NCBI GenBank assembly: GCA_963762885.1
Contig: CAVXNH010000048.1
Coordinates: forward strand, 62,001-126,000
Direction: 5' to 3'
DNA from: JASHVB01 sp963762885
Lineage (GTDB): Bacteria > Pseudomonadota > Alphaproteobacteria > Acetobacterales > Acetobacteraceae
Length of the DNA: 64,000 bases
Every line of letters starts with the position of its first letter. Within the stretch, counting starts at the first letter, position 1. Both the position numbers and the translations under genes were made by a program. A model generated the notes under the pieces. It saw nothing but the letters and a program-made list of their open reading frames with translations, did not search any database and had not been told where the DNA came from. Positions 7,766 to 18,700 of this stretch are shown here, in pieces.

Positions 7766-8998
7766 ATGAACGCCATCGTTGCCAAGCCCGAGATCGCGCC
7801 CACCGAGGCCCGGTCCCACGTCACCGTCCCCGCCCAGCCCCGTCGCAGGATGACCCGACTGCTCCGCCCCCTGCTCGGCGGCGTCACGGCGGTCGCCATC
7901 GGCGTCACCGCCTCCTGGTGGTTCACCGAGGGCCGCTGGATCCAGAGCACCGACAACGCCTATGTGCAGGGCGACATCGCCGTGCTCGGCCCGCGCATCG
8001 AGGGCGATGTCCTGGCGATAGACGTGGCCGACAACCAGCGCGTCCACGCCGGCGACCCGCTGATCCGGCTGGATCCGGCCGACTGGCAGGCACGCCTGGC
8101 ACAGGCCCGCGCCTCGGCCGCCGAGGCGGACGCCGCCATCCTGACCGCGCAGCGCCAGATCGGCCAGCAACAGGCCACCATAGCGGCAGCCGAGGCAGCG
8201 ATCGCCCAGGCGCAGGCCGAGCAAACCCGCACGAGCGCCGATGCCGCGCGCTCGGCGTCGCTGACCGCGAGCGGTTGGGCGTCGCATCAGGCGAACGACA
8301 TGGCGATCGCCGACCAGCGCAAGGCTGCGGCGGCGCTGACCTCCGCCCAGGCGCAGAAAGGCGCGGCAGAGCAGCAGATTGGCGTACTGGGCGCGCAGGT
8401 GGCGCAGGCCCAGGCCCGGGCCCAGAACGCTGACGCCGCGGTGAAGCTGGCCGAGAACAATCTGACCTACACGGTGATCCGCGCCCCATTCGACGGCATC
8501 GTCGGCAACCGGGCCGCCCAACTGGGTCAGCACGTGACGGCGGGCCAGCAACTGATCGCCGTCGCGCCGCTGCCAGACCAGCTTTACGTGGTCGCCAACT
8601 TCAAGGAGACCCAGCTTCGCCACATGCATTCGGGGATGAATGTGCGGCTGGTGCCCGACATCGATCCGGACGCCGCGGTGGACGGCACCGTCAACAGCCT
8701 GGCTCCCGCTACGGGTGCCCTGTTCAGCCTGCTGCCACCGGAGAACGCCACGGGCAACTTCACCAAGGTGGTGCAGCGGGTGCCGGTGAAGATTGCCATC
8801 GACCCTGCCGAGGGGGCCGACGCCGGCTGGCTCCGCGCCGGCCTGTCGGTCACCGCCGAAGTGGATACGCGCGGCCCGCAAGCCCAGCGGCTCGGTTTGT
8901 TCGGCGCCGCCGCGGCCACGCTGCGGGGCGCGATCCCGGGCGCGGGTAGTCGCGGCGCGGCCCCGCGCGTAACTGCCCCACAGGATGCTCATCAATGA
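7766..8998 (+). CDS. emrA: HlyD/EmrA-type periplasmic adaptor of a multidrug efflux pump
   Basis: The 410-residue protein has a short cytoplasmic N-terminus and one membrane anchor (LLGGVTAVAIGVTASWWFT, about 38-56). The biotinyl-lipoyl motif follows (STDNAYVQGDIAVLGPRIEG). Then comes a long Ala/Gln-rich coiled coil (about 105-235) and the second lipoyl half plus barrel (YTVIRAPFDGIVGNRAAQLG, GQHVTAGQQLIAVAPL). This is the EmrA arrangement: it links the MFS pump to an outer-membrane channel. It overlaps emrB by 4 bases (ATGA) and follows the TetR operators. No outer-membrane factor gene is nearby. Confidence 0.9.
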   Translation: MNAIVAKPEIAPTEARSHVTVPAQPRRRMTRLLRPLLGGVTAVAIGVTASWWFTEGRWIQSTDNAYVQGDIAVLGPRIEGDVLAIDVADNQRVHAGDPLIRLDPADWQARLAQARASAAEADAAILTAQRQIGQQQATIAAAEAAIAQAQAEQTRTSADAARSASLTASGWASHQANDMAIADQRKAAAALTSAQAQKGAAEQQIGVLGAQVAQAQARAQNADAAVKLAENNLTYTVIRAPFDGIVGNRAAQLGQHVTAGQQLIAVAPLPDQLYVVANFKETQLRHMHSGMNVRLVPDIDPDAAVDGTVNSLAPATGALFSLLPPENATGNFTKVVQRVPVKIAIDPAEGADAGWLRAGLSVTAEVDTRGPQAQRLGLFGAAAATLRGAIPGAGSRGAAPRVTAPQDAHQ

Positions 8999-10536
8999 GC
9001 CCGGGGCGTCTGACCTGGCGCCAATGGGCCGGCTTCATGGCCATGGTGCTGGGGATGTTCATGGCGATCCTGGACATCCAGATCGTCAGCGCCTCGATCT
9101 CCGACATCCAGGCCGGACTGGCCGCCAGCCCGGACGAGGCCGCCTGGGTGCAGACCAGCTACCTCATCGCCGAGATCGTCATGATCCCGCTGTCCGGCTG
9201 GCTGTCGCGGCTGCTGTCCACCCGGGTCCTGTTTGTCGCCAGCGCTATCGGCTTCACCGTCTTCTCCCTCGCCTGTTCCAGCGCTGACAGCCTGGGCGAG
9301 ATGGTGGTGTTCCGCGCCGCCCAGGGCTTCATCGGCGGTGCGATGATCCCGACGGTGTTCGCCACCAGCTTTTTGCTGTTCTCGGGCGAGCGCCGCACGC
9401 AGATTTCCGTGCTGATCGGGCTGACCGCGACGCTGGCGCCGACCATCGGACCGACGCTCGGCGGCTGGTTGACCGACCGCTACTCCTGGCACTGGCTGTT
9501 CCTGATCAACGTTCCGGTCGGCATCGTGGTGGCGGCCGCGGTGTGGAGCTGGCTGGACATCGACCGTCCGGACTGGTCGCTGCGCTGCAGGTTCGACGCG
9601 ATCGGGCTGGTGCTGATGGCGCTGTTCCTCGGCGCGCTAGAATACGTGCTGGAGGAAGGCGAGCGCTGGGATTGGCTGTCCGACCCCACCATCGCCTGGT
9701 GCGCGGTGATCTCCACCGTGGCGGGGGTGCTGTTCTTCTGGCGCATGCTGACGCGGCGCGATCCGCTGGTGGAGCTGCGGGCGTTCCGCGACCTGAACTT
9801 CGCGTTCGGCTCGCTGTTCAGCTTCGTCCTGGGGATCGGCCTGTACGGCTCGGTCTATCTGGTGCCATTATTTCTCGGGCGGGTGCGTGGCTACGACAGC
9901 CTGCAAATCGGCGAGACCATGTTCGTGACCGGCGCGGCGATGTTCCTGTCGGCACCGATCGCCGGCCAGTTGGCGCGGCGGATGGACCTGCGGCTGATGC
10001 TGGCGATGGGTTTGCTCATGTTCGGCGGTGGCATCTGGTGGATGGCGCACCTGACGGTGGACTCGGCCTTCTGGGAGCTGTTCGGCCCGCAGGCACTGCG
10101 CGGCGGCGCGATGATGTTCATCATGCTGCCGGTCAACCAGGTGGCCCTGGGCCGGCTGCCTCCGGCGGAGTTGAAGAACGCGTCGGGGCTTTACAACCTG
10201 ATGCGCAACCTGGGCGGCGCGGTGGGGCTGGCGGCGATCAACACCGTGGCGACGTCGCGGCTGGCGATCCATACGCAGCACATGGACGAGCAAGTGACCT
10301 GGGCACGGGCGGGGACGATGCGGTTCCTCGGCGGGCTGACGCAGGCAATGACCGTGGGAAAGGGGGCGGAGGCGCATCTTGCGGCGCTGCGGCAGGTCGC
10401 CGGGATGGTGCAGCAGCAGGCGCTGACGCTGGCGTACAACGACGTGCTGTTGCTGATGGCCGCCACGTTCCTCGTCGCGCTGCCGCTGACGCTGCTGCTG
10501 GCCAAGCCGAACATGGGTCCGGTGGAGGCGCATTGA
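8995..10536 (+). CDS. emrB: EmrB/QacA-type DHA2 MFS drug:H+ antiporter
   Basis: This 513-residue inner-membrane protein has about 14 hydrophobic segments. DHA2 signatures are visible: MAILDIQIVSASISDIQAGL in TM1, YLIAEIVMIPLSGWLSRLL (motif A region), and GPTLGGWLTDRYSWHWLF (motif C and following loop). LKNASGLYNLMRNLGGAVGL is typical of EmrB. Its start overlaps the emrA stop, so the two are translationally coupled. It would expel hydrophobic compounds using the proton gradient together with EmrA. The substrate is unknown. Confidence 0.92.
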   Translation: MSPGRLTWRQWAGFMAMVLGMFMAILDIQIVSASISDIQAGLAASPDEAAWVQTSYLIAEIVMIPLSGWLSRLLSTRVLFVASAIGFTVFSLACSSADSLGEMVVFRAAQGFIGGAMIPTVFATSFLLFSGERRTQISVLIGLTATLAPTIGPTLGGWLTDRYSWHWLFLINVPVGIVVAAAVWSWLDIDRPDWSLRCRFDAIGLVLMALFLGALEYVLEEGERWDWLSDPTIAWCAVISTVAGVLFFWRMLTRRDPLVELRAFRDLNFAFGSLFSFVLGIGLYGSVYLVPLFLGRVRGYDSLQIGETMFVTGAAMFLSAPIAGQLARRMDLRLMLAMGLLMFGGGIWWMAHLTVDSAFWELFGPQALRGGAMMFIMLPVNQVALGRLPPAELKNASGLYNLMRNLGGAVGLAAINTVATSRLAIHTQHMDEQVTWARAGTMRFLGGLTQAMTVGKGAEAHLAALRQVAGMVQQQALTLAYNDVLLLMAATFLVALPLTLLLAKPNMGPVEAH

Positions 10537-10546
10537 CGTCAAATAA

Positions 10547-10688
10547 ACCTCTCCAGCTGCGCGGGAGAGGTCGAAGTGCGAAGCACGAGGGTGAGGGTGA
10601 TCGGGTCGGCACATAGCAGGTAGAGCGTGCCGACCCGATCGCCCTGCGCTATCGCACCTCGACCTCTCCCCCCGCAGGCAGGAGAGGT
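10547..10688. repeat. Dispersed intergenic inverted repeat, family A, copy 2
   Basis: This has the same architecture as 1258-1418. Outer arms acctctcc / ggagaggt enclose gggtgagggtgatcgggtcg, and the partner cgacccgatcgccc is slightly diverged. It separates emrB from the quinone oxidoreductase. Confidence 0.85.
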
Positions 10689-10701
10689 GTAGTATCCCCC
10701 T

Positions 10702-11692
10702 ATGCATGCTGTTTGGTACGACCGGCAGGGGCCGGCCAACGAGGTTCTGACGTATGGCGAACTGCCGACGCCGGAGCCGGGGAACTACGAGCTACGCGTC
10801 CGGCTGGAGGCCGCCGGCGTCAACCCCTCGGACACCTATCGCCGCCGCGGTCCGGCGCCAGCGATGGAATATCCGCGCGTCATCACCGCAAGCGACGGCG
10901 CCGGCGTGGTGGACAGCGTCGGGCCGATGGTGTCGCAGAGCTGGGTCGGCAAGCGTGTGTGGCTCTACAACGGCCAGCGCAATGGCCGCTGGATGGGCAC
11001 CGCGGCCGAATACATCGCGCTGAACGCCGACCTGGTGACGGAACTGCCGGACCACGTATCGTTCGCCGAGGGTGCCACGCTCGGTGTGCCCTGCATGACG
11101 GCGCATTATTGCGTGTTCGTCGCTGGTCCGGTGCAGGGGCGCACGGTGCTCGTGACCGGTGGGGCGGGCGCTGTCGGGCATTACGCGGTGCAGCTTGCCG
11201 ACCTGGGCGGGTGCGACCGTGATCGCGACGGTCAGCTCCGACGCCAAGGCAGAGCATGCGCGGAAGGGCGGCGCGGCGCACGTGATCAACTATCGGCAGC
11301 AGGATGTCGCCGCGCGGGTCCGAGAGCTGACCGGCGGGGTCGGGGTCGATCACGTGGTGGACGTCGATTTCGGCGGCAACCTGGCGGCGACGCTGGCCAG
11401 CGTGCGGGCGAACGGCAGCGTGGCGGTATATGCCTCGAGCGGCAACCGCACGCCGCTTCTGCCGGTGGGCGAGTTGATGCAGCGCAACGTCTCGCTGTTC
11501 CCGATGTCGCTACCGGGCACGCCGCACGCGGCCCGCCAGCGCGCCCAGAGCGACATCGCGCGGTGGATCGCCAGCGGACCGCGCGTGCTGTCGGTCGCCG
11601 GACGGTTTCCGCTGCGCGAAACGGCGGCGGCGCATATCGCAGTGGAGCAGGGCGGGAAGGTTGGCACGGTCATCGTCGAGTGCACGCGATGA
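10702..11692 (+). CDS. NADPH:quinone oxidoreductase / zeta-crystallin-like MDR protein (frameshifted)
   Basis: The first frame gives MHAVWYDRQGPANEVLTYGE through the cofactor loop TVLVTGGAGAVGHYAVQLAD. The second resumes with AGATVIATVSSDAKAEHARK and runs to GGKVGTVIVECTR. One extra G in the ctgggcggg stretch near 11205 explains the break, and removing it gives a 329-residue protein of normal family length. There are no zinc-binding Cys, as expected for the quinone reductase branch. It would reduce quinones or enals with NADPH in the cytosol. It starts at 10702 just after repeat A and appears monocistronic. Confidence 0.85.
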
Positions 11693-11809
11693 TCGGCGAT
11701 GAGGCGCGAGACGGGTGAAGCCCGGCGCCGGGTAGCGGGGGATGATGACGGCAGGGGCGGTTGACGGTACCCGGGTGCAGGGCTATTTCCCGCGCTTCTC
11801 CGATCGGAT

Positions 11810-11884
11810 GGCGGCGTAGCTCAGCGGTAGAGCAGGGGAATCATAATCCCTTGGTCGGTGGTTCAAATCCGCCCGCCGCTACCA
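11810..11884 (+). tRNA. tRNA-Met (anticodon CAT, elongator type)
   Basis: This 75-base gene folds as a complete cloverleaf. The acceptor is ggcggcg / cgccgct (G1-T72 wobble), the D stem gctc/gagc, the anticodon stem gggga/tccct with loop atCATaa, and the T stem ggtgg/ccgcc with loop ttcaaat. The 3' CCA is encoded. The acceptor pattern ending GCTACCA matches alphaproteobacterial elongator tRNA-Met. The D loop is short (agcggta). A lysidine-type tRNA-Ile(CAT) is the alternative. Confidence 0.93.
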
Positions 11885-11931
11885 ATTAATTACATGAGAT
11901 ATTGGCATATTCCATCATTCGGCCCATCGCG

Positions 11932-12073
11932 CAGGGGAATCGCACTTGGAGCGCTACAGGAGAATTTGCGGCCGGCGAGCGTCGTTGGGCAGTACAAACT
12001 CGACCACAGACCGCTAAATCCGGCTTCCAGGACGGCATCCGGACGCCAAAAGCTTCTTGTGCGATCACCCTGG
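11932..12073. repeat. 142-bp direct repeat, left copy
   Basis: It runs from caggggaatcgcacttgga to gcgatcaccctgg and aligns without gaps to 21359-21500, with roughly 15-20 mismatches. It begins 48 bases after tRNA-Met and bounds, with its partner, a segment of about 9.4 kb. The first ten bases (caggggaatc) also occur in the anticodon arm of the tRNA. No credible protein is encoded. Apart from this repeat, I see nothing in 11885-12309. Confidence 0.85.
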
Positions 12074-12309
12074 CCCGTCGCTGCGCCTTGCTGACCGGAC
12101 ATTGACCGGACGCAGAAGGCTGGCCGGATAGGCGCCGCCCTGACCGGACGTGGGCGAACGGTCCTGCACTCGCCCCGACAGAATGTTCTTGCCACGTTCT
12201 TCGCCTCATGGCAGCCACCACTGTCTCCCCCCGCCGTCGCCGTAGCACGATCCTCGCTACCAGCTTGGCCGATCTGGACGCTTGGCGCTGGTGGTGGATT
12301 GCCTCACCG

Positions 12310-12600
12310 GCGCAAGATCTCCGGCGAAGCGTTGATCACGCCAAGATCTCCGCCGTCGCGGCTTGCTGTTCCAACGCCTCCTGTGTCTCTGCCAGCAACC
12401 TTGCGTTTTCCATCGCGATCACCGCCCGGGCGGCGAAGTTCTCCAGGAGTGCGGTGTCTTTGTCCGAGAACGCCCGAACCTCCCGGCGATAAACCAAAGA
12501 AGCCCAACGGGGCCCGATCTTAACGAGCGGCACGGGGACGATCGTGCGCGCGCCTCCCAGATCGGCCATTGCGCACGGCACTGCCATCGTTGTCCGCCAT
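12310..12600 (-). pseudogene. Remnant of a GAF-domain sensor kinase or regulator
   Basis: On the minus strand the stretch reads DLGGARTIVPVPLVKIG, VRAFSDKDTALLENFAARAV, IAMENARLLAETQEALEQQ, ATAEILA, then after a frame change LGVINASPEIL and a stop. This is the end of a GAF domain and the linker found in large alphaproteobacterial GAF/histidine-kinase proteins (GVRTMxxVPLL, FAxQAVIAMENARLLxE). No kinase, receiver or complete GAF domain remains. It lies inside the direct-repeat-bounded segment and is probably residue from a rearrangement. Confidence 0.7.
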
Positions 12601-12734
12601 CGTTGTCCGCCTTGAGATTGCGTCAGAGGAATGATACGATTGCGCAGAAACACGCACTGGCAACAGATTCTGAACGGTCGGACCGCCGCCTGGTCGGCAG
12701 TGCGCCAACGCACAGGGGCAGGGAGCATCGTATC

Positions 12735-15700
12735 GTGACCATCATCACCGCAAAGTGGAATATCGACGCCAGCGGCGACTGGTCCACCGCCGCCGACTGG
12801 AGCACCGGCACGGTGCCGGGCAGCGCCAACTATGCGGTCATTGCCACCGCCGCCCCGCAAACGATCACGCACGATACCGGTGACGACACGGTCTATCGTC
12901 TGACAGTTGGATCCGACCAGTTCACGTTGGCAGGCGGCAGCCTGACTGCACTGACCGGCGGGACATTTGGTGGGACCTTCACCCAAACCGGCGGAACGCT
13001 GGACAGCGGCGCCTCCAGCTTTGTCTTCAACGCCGGCGCGATGCTGACCGGCGGCACCGTCGGCCCGGGCTCGGTCCTCAAGTTGATAGGCCAGAACACG
13101 GTAGGCAACTATGCGATCGACGGTGCGAAACTCTGGAATACCGGCACCGTCGTCGAAACCGGCCCCTTGTTGCTCAACAGCGTCACCTTCAACGCCGCCG
13201 GCGACTTTTCGCTGGCACAAAACCCCAATGGCCCCTGGAGCTATCTGAGCGCCGGCACCCTGCTCTCCACCCCGTTCATCGACGACGGCGGCGCCCTGAA
13301 TGACTGGCTGAATGGCGAGTCGTTCCCGAATGAGGCAGGCGTTTTTCAGAACACCACAGGCACCACCGTCGCATTCGACGCCACGACCTTCTTGCCAGCC
13401 GGCTATCTCGAACTGTCGCCGGAAGGCAATGGCGATGCCACCGTCACATTCGCCGCACCTGTAGCAGGCCAATATGTCTTCACCGGCAACTTCCTGGGCG
13501 TGGATACCAGTGAGAACCTCCATACCGTTGAAATCGACCTGAATGGCACGGCGATTTCCACCGGCACGATCCAGAGCTATGGCCAGACAATCGCGATCAA
13601 CCTGACCAAGAACCTCGCGGCCGGAGAGACCGTCTCGTTCGTCAACCACACGGGTCCCGGCGACGACCCCGACGATCTCGGCACCGGCTTGGCGCTGTCC
13701 GTCACCGAGGTCGCCCAACTCGTCAACGACACGAACGCGGTCTACGACCTCACAACCGACGATGGGATCACGGCCGGCGCCGCGAACGCCAGCATCACCA
13801 ACGAAGGTCTGTTCGAAAAGACCGGCGGCAGCGGCAGCAGCGCCATTGCCGCGAGCTTTTTCAATCTCGGCACGATCGCGATCGATACCGGCGCCATCCA
13901 GTTTGACGGCGCCAGCAACGCCATCGGCGGCACCGTCGAAGGTATCGGCACGCTGGCATTCGGCGGCGGCAGTTCCTTCTTCAGAAACGGCCTCGGCCTC
14001 GACGTCGCGTCGGTGCAGGTAGATGCCGGCGCGACTCTCGCGCTGAGCGGTACCTTTGCGTATGGCGGGACCTTCGACGTGACCGGCGGAGGCACGCTCA
14101 ACCTCAGTGCACGCACACTGACCTTGAGCAATGTGTCTGACTTCAGTGACGACACTGTCAACGGCTCGGGCACGTTGGCGAACACCGGCAACATGACGTT
14201 GGCGAACGTCCAGTTCGAGAACGCGGCCAAGGTCAGCAACACCGGTACCGTGGTCGAAACCGGCCCAGTGCGGCTCGGCCTGCTACCAGGACTGGCGGGC
14301 GAGATCATCAATCCGTTCAGCTATCCGGACGGCTCGGTGAGCGATGCGGCGAGCCAGACTCCCGATGCGACGTTCCTTGCCACCGATCTCAACTACAACC
14401 TGATTCCAGGCGCCGGTCCCAGCAATAGCGGCGACACCGACGTCGCGGCGTTCCTGGACTATAACGGCCAAGCCGATGGCGGCACAGTCAGCAATCAGAC
14501 CGTGGCGGATTCGTCGGTCGCCAACACGTTGTTCCAGATGGATGGCTACATCGCCCTGACCGGCGGCGTGGCCTACACGTTCCTGGATTCGTCCGATGAC
14601 GGTTCTATCCTCACGATCAACGGCACGATGGTCATCAACGACGATGGCCTGCATGGCAATGGCAACCTCTACCAGACCTTCTCTGTTGCGCAGACCGGCC
14701 TTTACGCGATCGACGTCAGATATTTCGAGAACGACAGCGGCGGGGCCAGCTTGCTGGTCCAGTATAGCTCCGGCGGCGCCTTTACCGATCTGACCAGCGC
14801 GATCCTCTACCACGGTAGCCCCGCGACCGGGACTATCACCAACGCGGCCGGCGCCGTTTACGACCTCACCACCGATGACGGGATCAGCGGCACCGGCGCA
14901 AGTGCCAAGATCATCAACCAGGGCCTGTTCGAGAAGACCGGCGGAACCAGCACCAGCCATATTGGCGCCGCCTTCAACAACACCGGCAGCATCGTCGTCG
15001 CCAGCGGCACGGTGGAACTCGACGGCGCGGGCAATACGCTGGGCGGATCGATCAGCGGCCAGGTCGCGCTCGGCGGCGCCACGGCGCTGGAGAGCACTCT
15101 GACATCGGGTGGCGGCGGGAGCACGCTCACGCTGGTGGGTGGAACGACGGTAACGGTTGCCGGCAATCTTGCTTTCAGCGGTGACCTGGCCGCGGGCCCG
15201 GCCGATGCGATCCTGCTGACCGGCCATACGCTGACGCTGAGTGGCAGCAGCGCGCTCGCCGGCTCGCCTGGCCAGGACGTCATCATTGACCCGGGCATGC
15301 TGGTGAACAGCGGCACGATGACGCTGGACAACGTGACACTTGGCGGGGTGACGCTGAGCAACACCGGCACGGTGTTCCAGACTGGCAGCGTGACCCTGGG
15401 CAACGCCTCGGGCGCGGGCAAGCTGGTGAACGCCGCCGGCGGTGTCTACGACATCGCGGCCGACACCGGCATCGCGGTCGGTGGCACCGCGGTATCATCG
15501 GTCACCAACCACGGGCTGTTCGAGAAGACCGCCACCACGGGCGTCAGCGCAATCGATGCCAATTTCGCCAGCACCGGCACGATCGGCCTCACCAGCGGCA
15601 CGGTGGAGCTGGATGGCGCCAGCAACACGTTGGGCGGCTCGATTATCGGCACCAGCACGCTGGCGCTTGGCAACGCCATCACCACGACGCTGCAAAACGG

Positions 15701-18700
15701 CCTCACCGCCGCGGCCAGCACGACGTTGCTGCTTGAGGGCAACAATACGCTGAGCCTCACGGGCAATGCCACTTTGGGCGGTTTGCTTGACGGTTCCTAT
15801 AATGGACCCTTCAACACCATCCTGCTCGCCGACCACCGGTTGACGCTGAGCGGCAGCAGCGTCATCGCCGGCCCCAATTTCTACTATGACCAGGAGATCG
15901 ACGGTCCAGGCGCGCTGACCAACAGCGGCGTTCTGACGACGGATGCCGTCACGCTGGGTGGCCTGACACTAACCAATACCGGGACCATTCTCGATTCCGC
16001 CGGCGGCCTCGTGCTTGGCGATACCGCGGCGGGCGCGGCGAGCCTCGTCGACACCGCAACCGGCGTGTTCGACATCACCACCGACGTGGACATCGATACC
16101 GCCGGCGCCGGCACCTCCGCGATCACCACCCAGGGGCTGTTCGAAAAAACCGACGGCAACTTCAGCCGAATCTATGCCAACTTCACCAACACCGGCACGA
16201 TTGCCGTTGCGAGCGGCGTGGTGGAACTCGACGGCGGCACCAATACGCTGGGTGGCACCGTCAGCGAGGGGACGCTGGCCATCGGCTACAACCTCGGCGC
16301 GACCTTGCGGAACGGGTTCAGCGTGGCCGCCGGCGCCACCCTGCAGTTCGACGGCAATGACGCGGTGAACCTTACCGGCAATGCCGCGATCGCCGGCAGC
16401 CTCGTCGACGAGCAATCCAGTACCGATCACACTTGGCAACCGCACACTGACGCTGGCAGGTTCCAGCTTCATCGCCGGATATTATGGCCAGGTCACGGTG
16501 GATGGGCCGGGCAAGCTCGCCAACAGCGGCAGCCTGACGCTGGCCAGCGTGGTGCTCGGTGGCTTGACGCTGAGCAATACCGGAACCGTCACCGAGACCG
16601 ATTGGATCACGCTCGGCGACAGCACCGGTGGCTCCGGCCTGATCAACGCCCCCGGTGGAGTTTACGACCTCGTCAACGATGTTGGAATCTACACCGGCGG
16701 CACTGCGGTCTCAACGGTTATCAACCAGGGGCTGTTCGAAAAGACCAGCAGCACCGGAATCAGCAACATCTACGCGGACTTCGTCAGCACTGGAACGGTT
16801 AACGCCGCCGGCGGCATCATCGAACTTGACGGCGGCGGTACGATCAGCGGTTCGATCACCGGCTCGGGGACAGTCGGCCTCAGCAACGCCCAGGTCTACA
16901 CGATTGCGTCCGGCACGCGTCTCAGTGTCGCGGAACTCTACGTCACCAATGGATCGACCCTTACGATCGGCGCCGTTACCGACGCGGGTTACCTCAACAG
17001 CAACTACGCCACCGTCGTGCTGACCGGCAACGTCGCGGTCGGTTCGTACGGCGTTTATGGCGGCTACGTTGCATTGAACGGCCACAGCTTCGGCATTACC
17101 GGCACGGCAAGTCTCGCTTCGTCGACCATCGACGGCCTGGGCAAGCTCACCACTGCCGGCATCACCACGGCGAGCAATTTCACTCTCGGCGCCGGCGCGA
17201 CGTGGGTGAATACCGGCACCGTTGAGCAAGCCGGCGGCAGTGTATCGCTGGCCGACAGCAACGGCGCCGGCACCCTCATAAACAATACCGGCGCCATCTA
17301 CGACTTCACCGATGACAACAGCCTGAACAACGACAACGCCAGCTACGGCAGCATCGCGAACCACGGCCTGTTCGAGAAGACCGGCGGCACCAATACCAGC
17401 TACGTTGTTGCCAGCTTCGAGAGCTCCGGCACGGTCGCGGCCGACAGCGGTACCATGGAGTTCTACGCCGGCGGCACGCTCGGTCATTCGATCATCGGCG
17501 CCGGCACCGTCGTGTTCAGCAGCACCAACAATCTTGGCAACTACACCATCGCCGCCGGCACGACGCTCGGCGTCGCCGATCTCTACGTCGCCAACGGGGC
17601 CACGCTCACCTTCGCCGGCTCATTCAACTATGCCGGCTATCTCAACGGCGACGGAGGCAATATCGCGCTCGGCGGCAACCTCACTGCCGCTGCGTTCCAG
17701 GACTATTCGGGCACGGTCGAACTGAACAGCCATACGTTCAGCGTCACCAGCCCCGGGCTTTCCTCCGTGACGATCGACGGCCTCGGCACGTTCGCCACCG
17801 CGGGCACCACGTCGGCTACCAATTTCTACCTTGGCGGCGGGGCCACCTGGGTAAACACCGGCACCGTCCAGGAAAGCGGCTACTGGGTCACCTTGGCTGA
17901 CTGCAACGGCATCGGCAGCTTGCTCAACAAGGCCGGTGCGGTTTACGACTTCACTGACGACTACGGCCTGGGCACCTATAACAATACCTATGGCAGTGTC
18001 ACCAATAAAGGCCTGCTGGAGAAAACCGGCGGGACCGCCACCAGCTATGTCTATGCCGGCATCGTCAGCACCGGCACGGTTGCCGTTGCCGTTGCCGACG
18101 ACGCCATCGAGTTCGATGCCGGCGGCACGCTCGGCGGCACCATCACCGGCACCGGCACTATTGGCTTCAACTCGTGGAACGCCCTGCGCAGCTACACGAT
18201 CGCAGCCGGGACGAAGCTCAACGTTGCCGATGTCTATCTTGTCGGCGGCGCCAGCCTGACCTTCGCCGGAGCCACCACCTATGCCGGCACCCTCGACATC
18301 AACAACGGCACCGTCACGCTGGACGGCAACGTCAGCATCGGATCCTTCACCATCGACCCTGGCACCATCGAACTGAATGGACACAGCTTCAACGTCACCG
18401 GTGCCAGCCTCTATTCCGTGACGATCGACGATGCGGGCACGCTGGTGACCGCCGGCGTCACCTCGACCAACAATCTCTCTCTCGGTGGCGGCGCGACATG
18501 GGTCAACACCGGCACGGTCAATCAGAGCGGCGGCTGGATCTATCTCTACGACAACAACGGTGCTGGCAGTCTGATCAACAAGGCGGGCGCCAGCTACAAT
18601 ATCGGCGACGATAGCGGCATCTACGGCCTCAGCAACTCCACCATCATCAACCAGGGCGTATTCGCGAAGACCGGCGGCACCAACACCAGCGCGATCCATG

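Noticed and set aside
7685..8995. 436-codon minus-strand frame opposite emrA
   Set aside because: Its composition is Gly/Arg/His-rich shadow sequence, while the plus strand encodes an unmistakable EmrA.
11932..12073. Possible IS end or small ORF in the 142-bp repeat
   Set aside because: No transposase, terminal inverted repeats or target duplication are visible, and short frames in both strands lack start signals.
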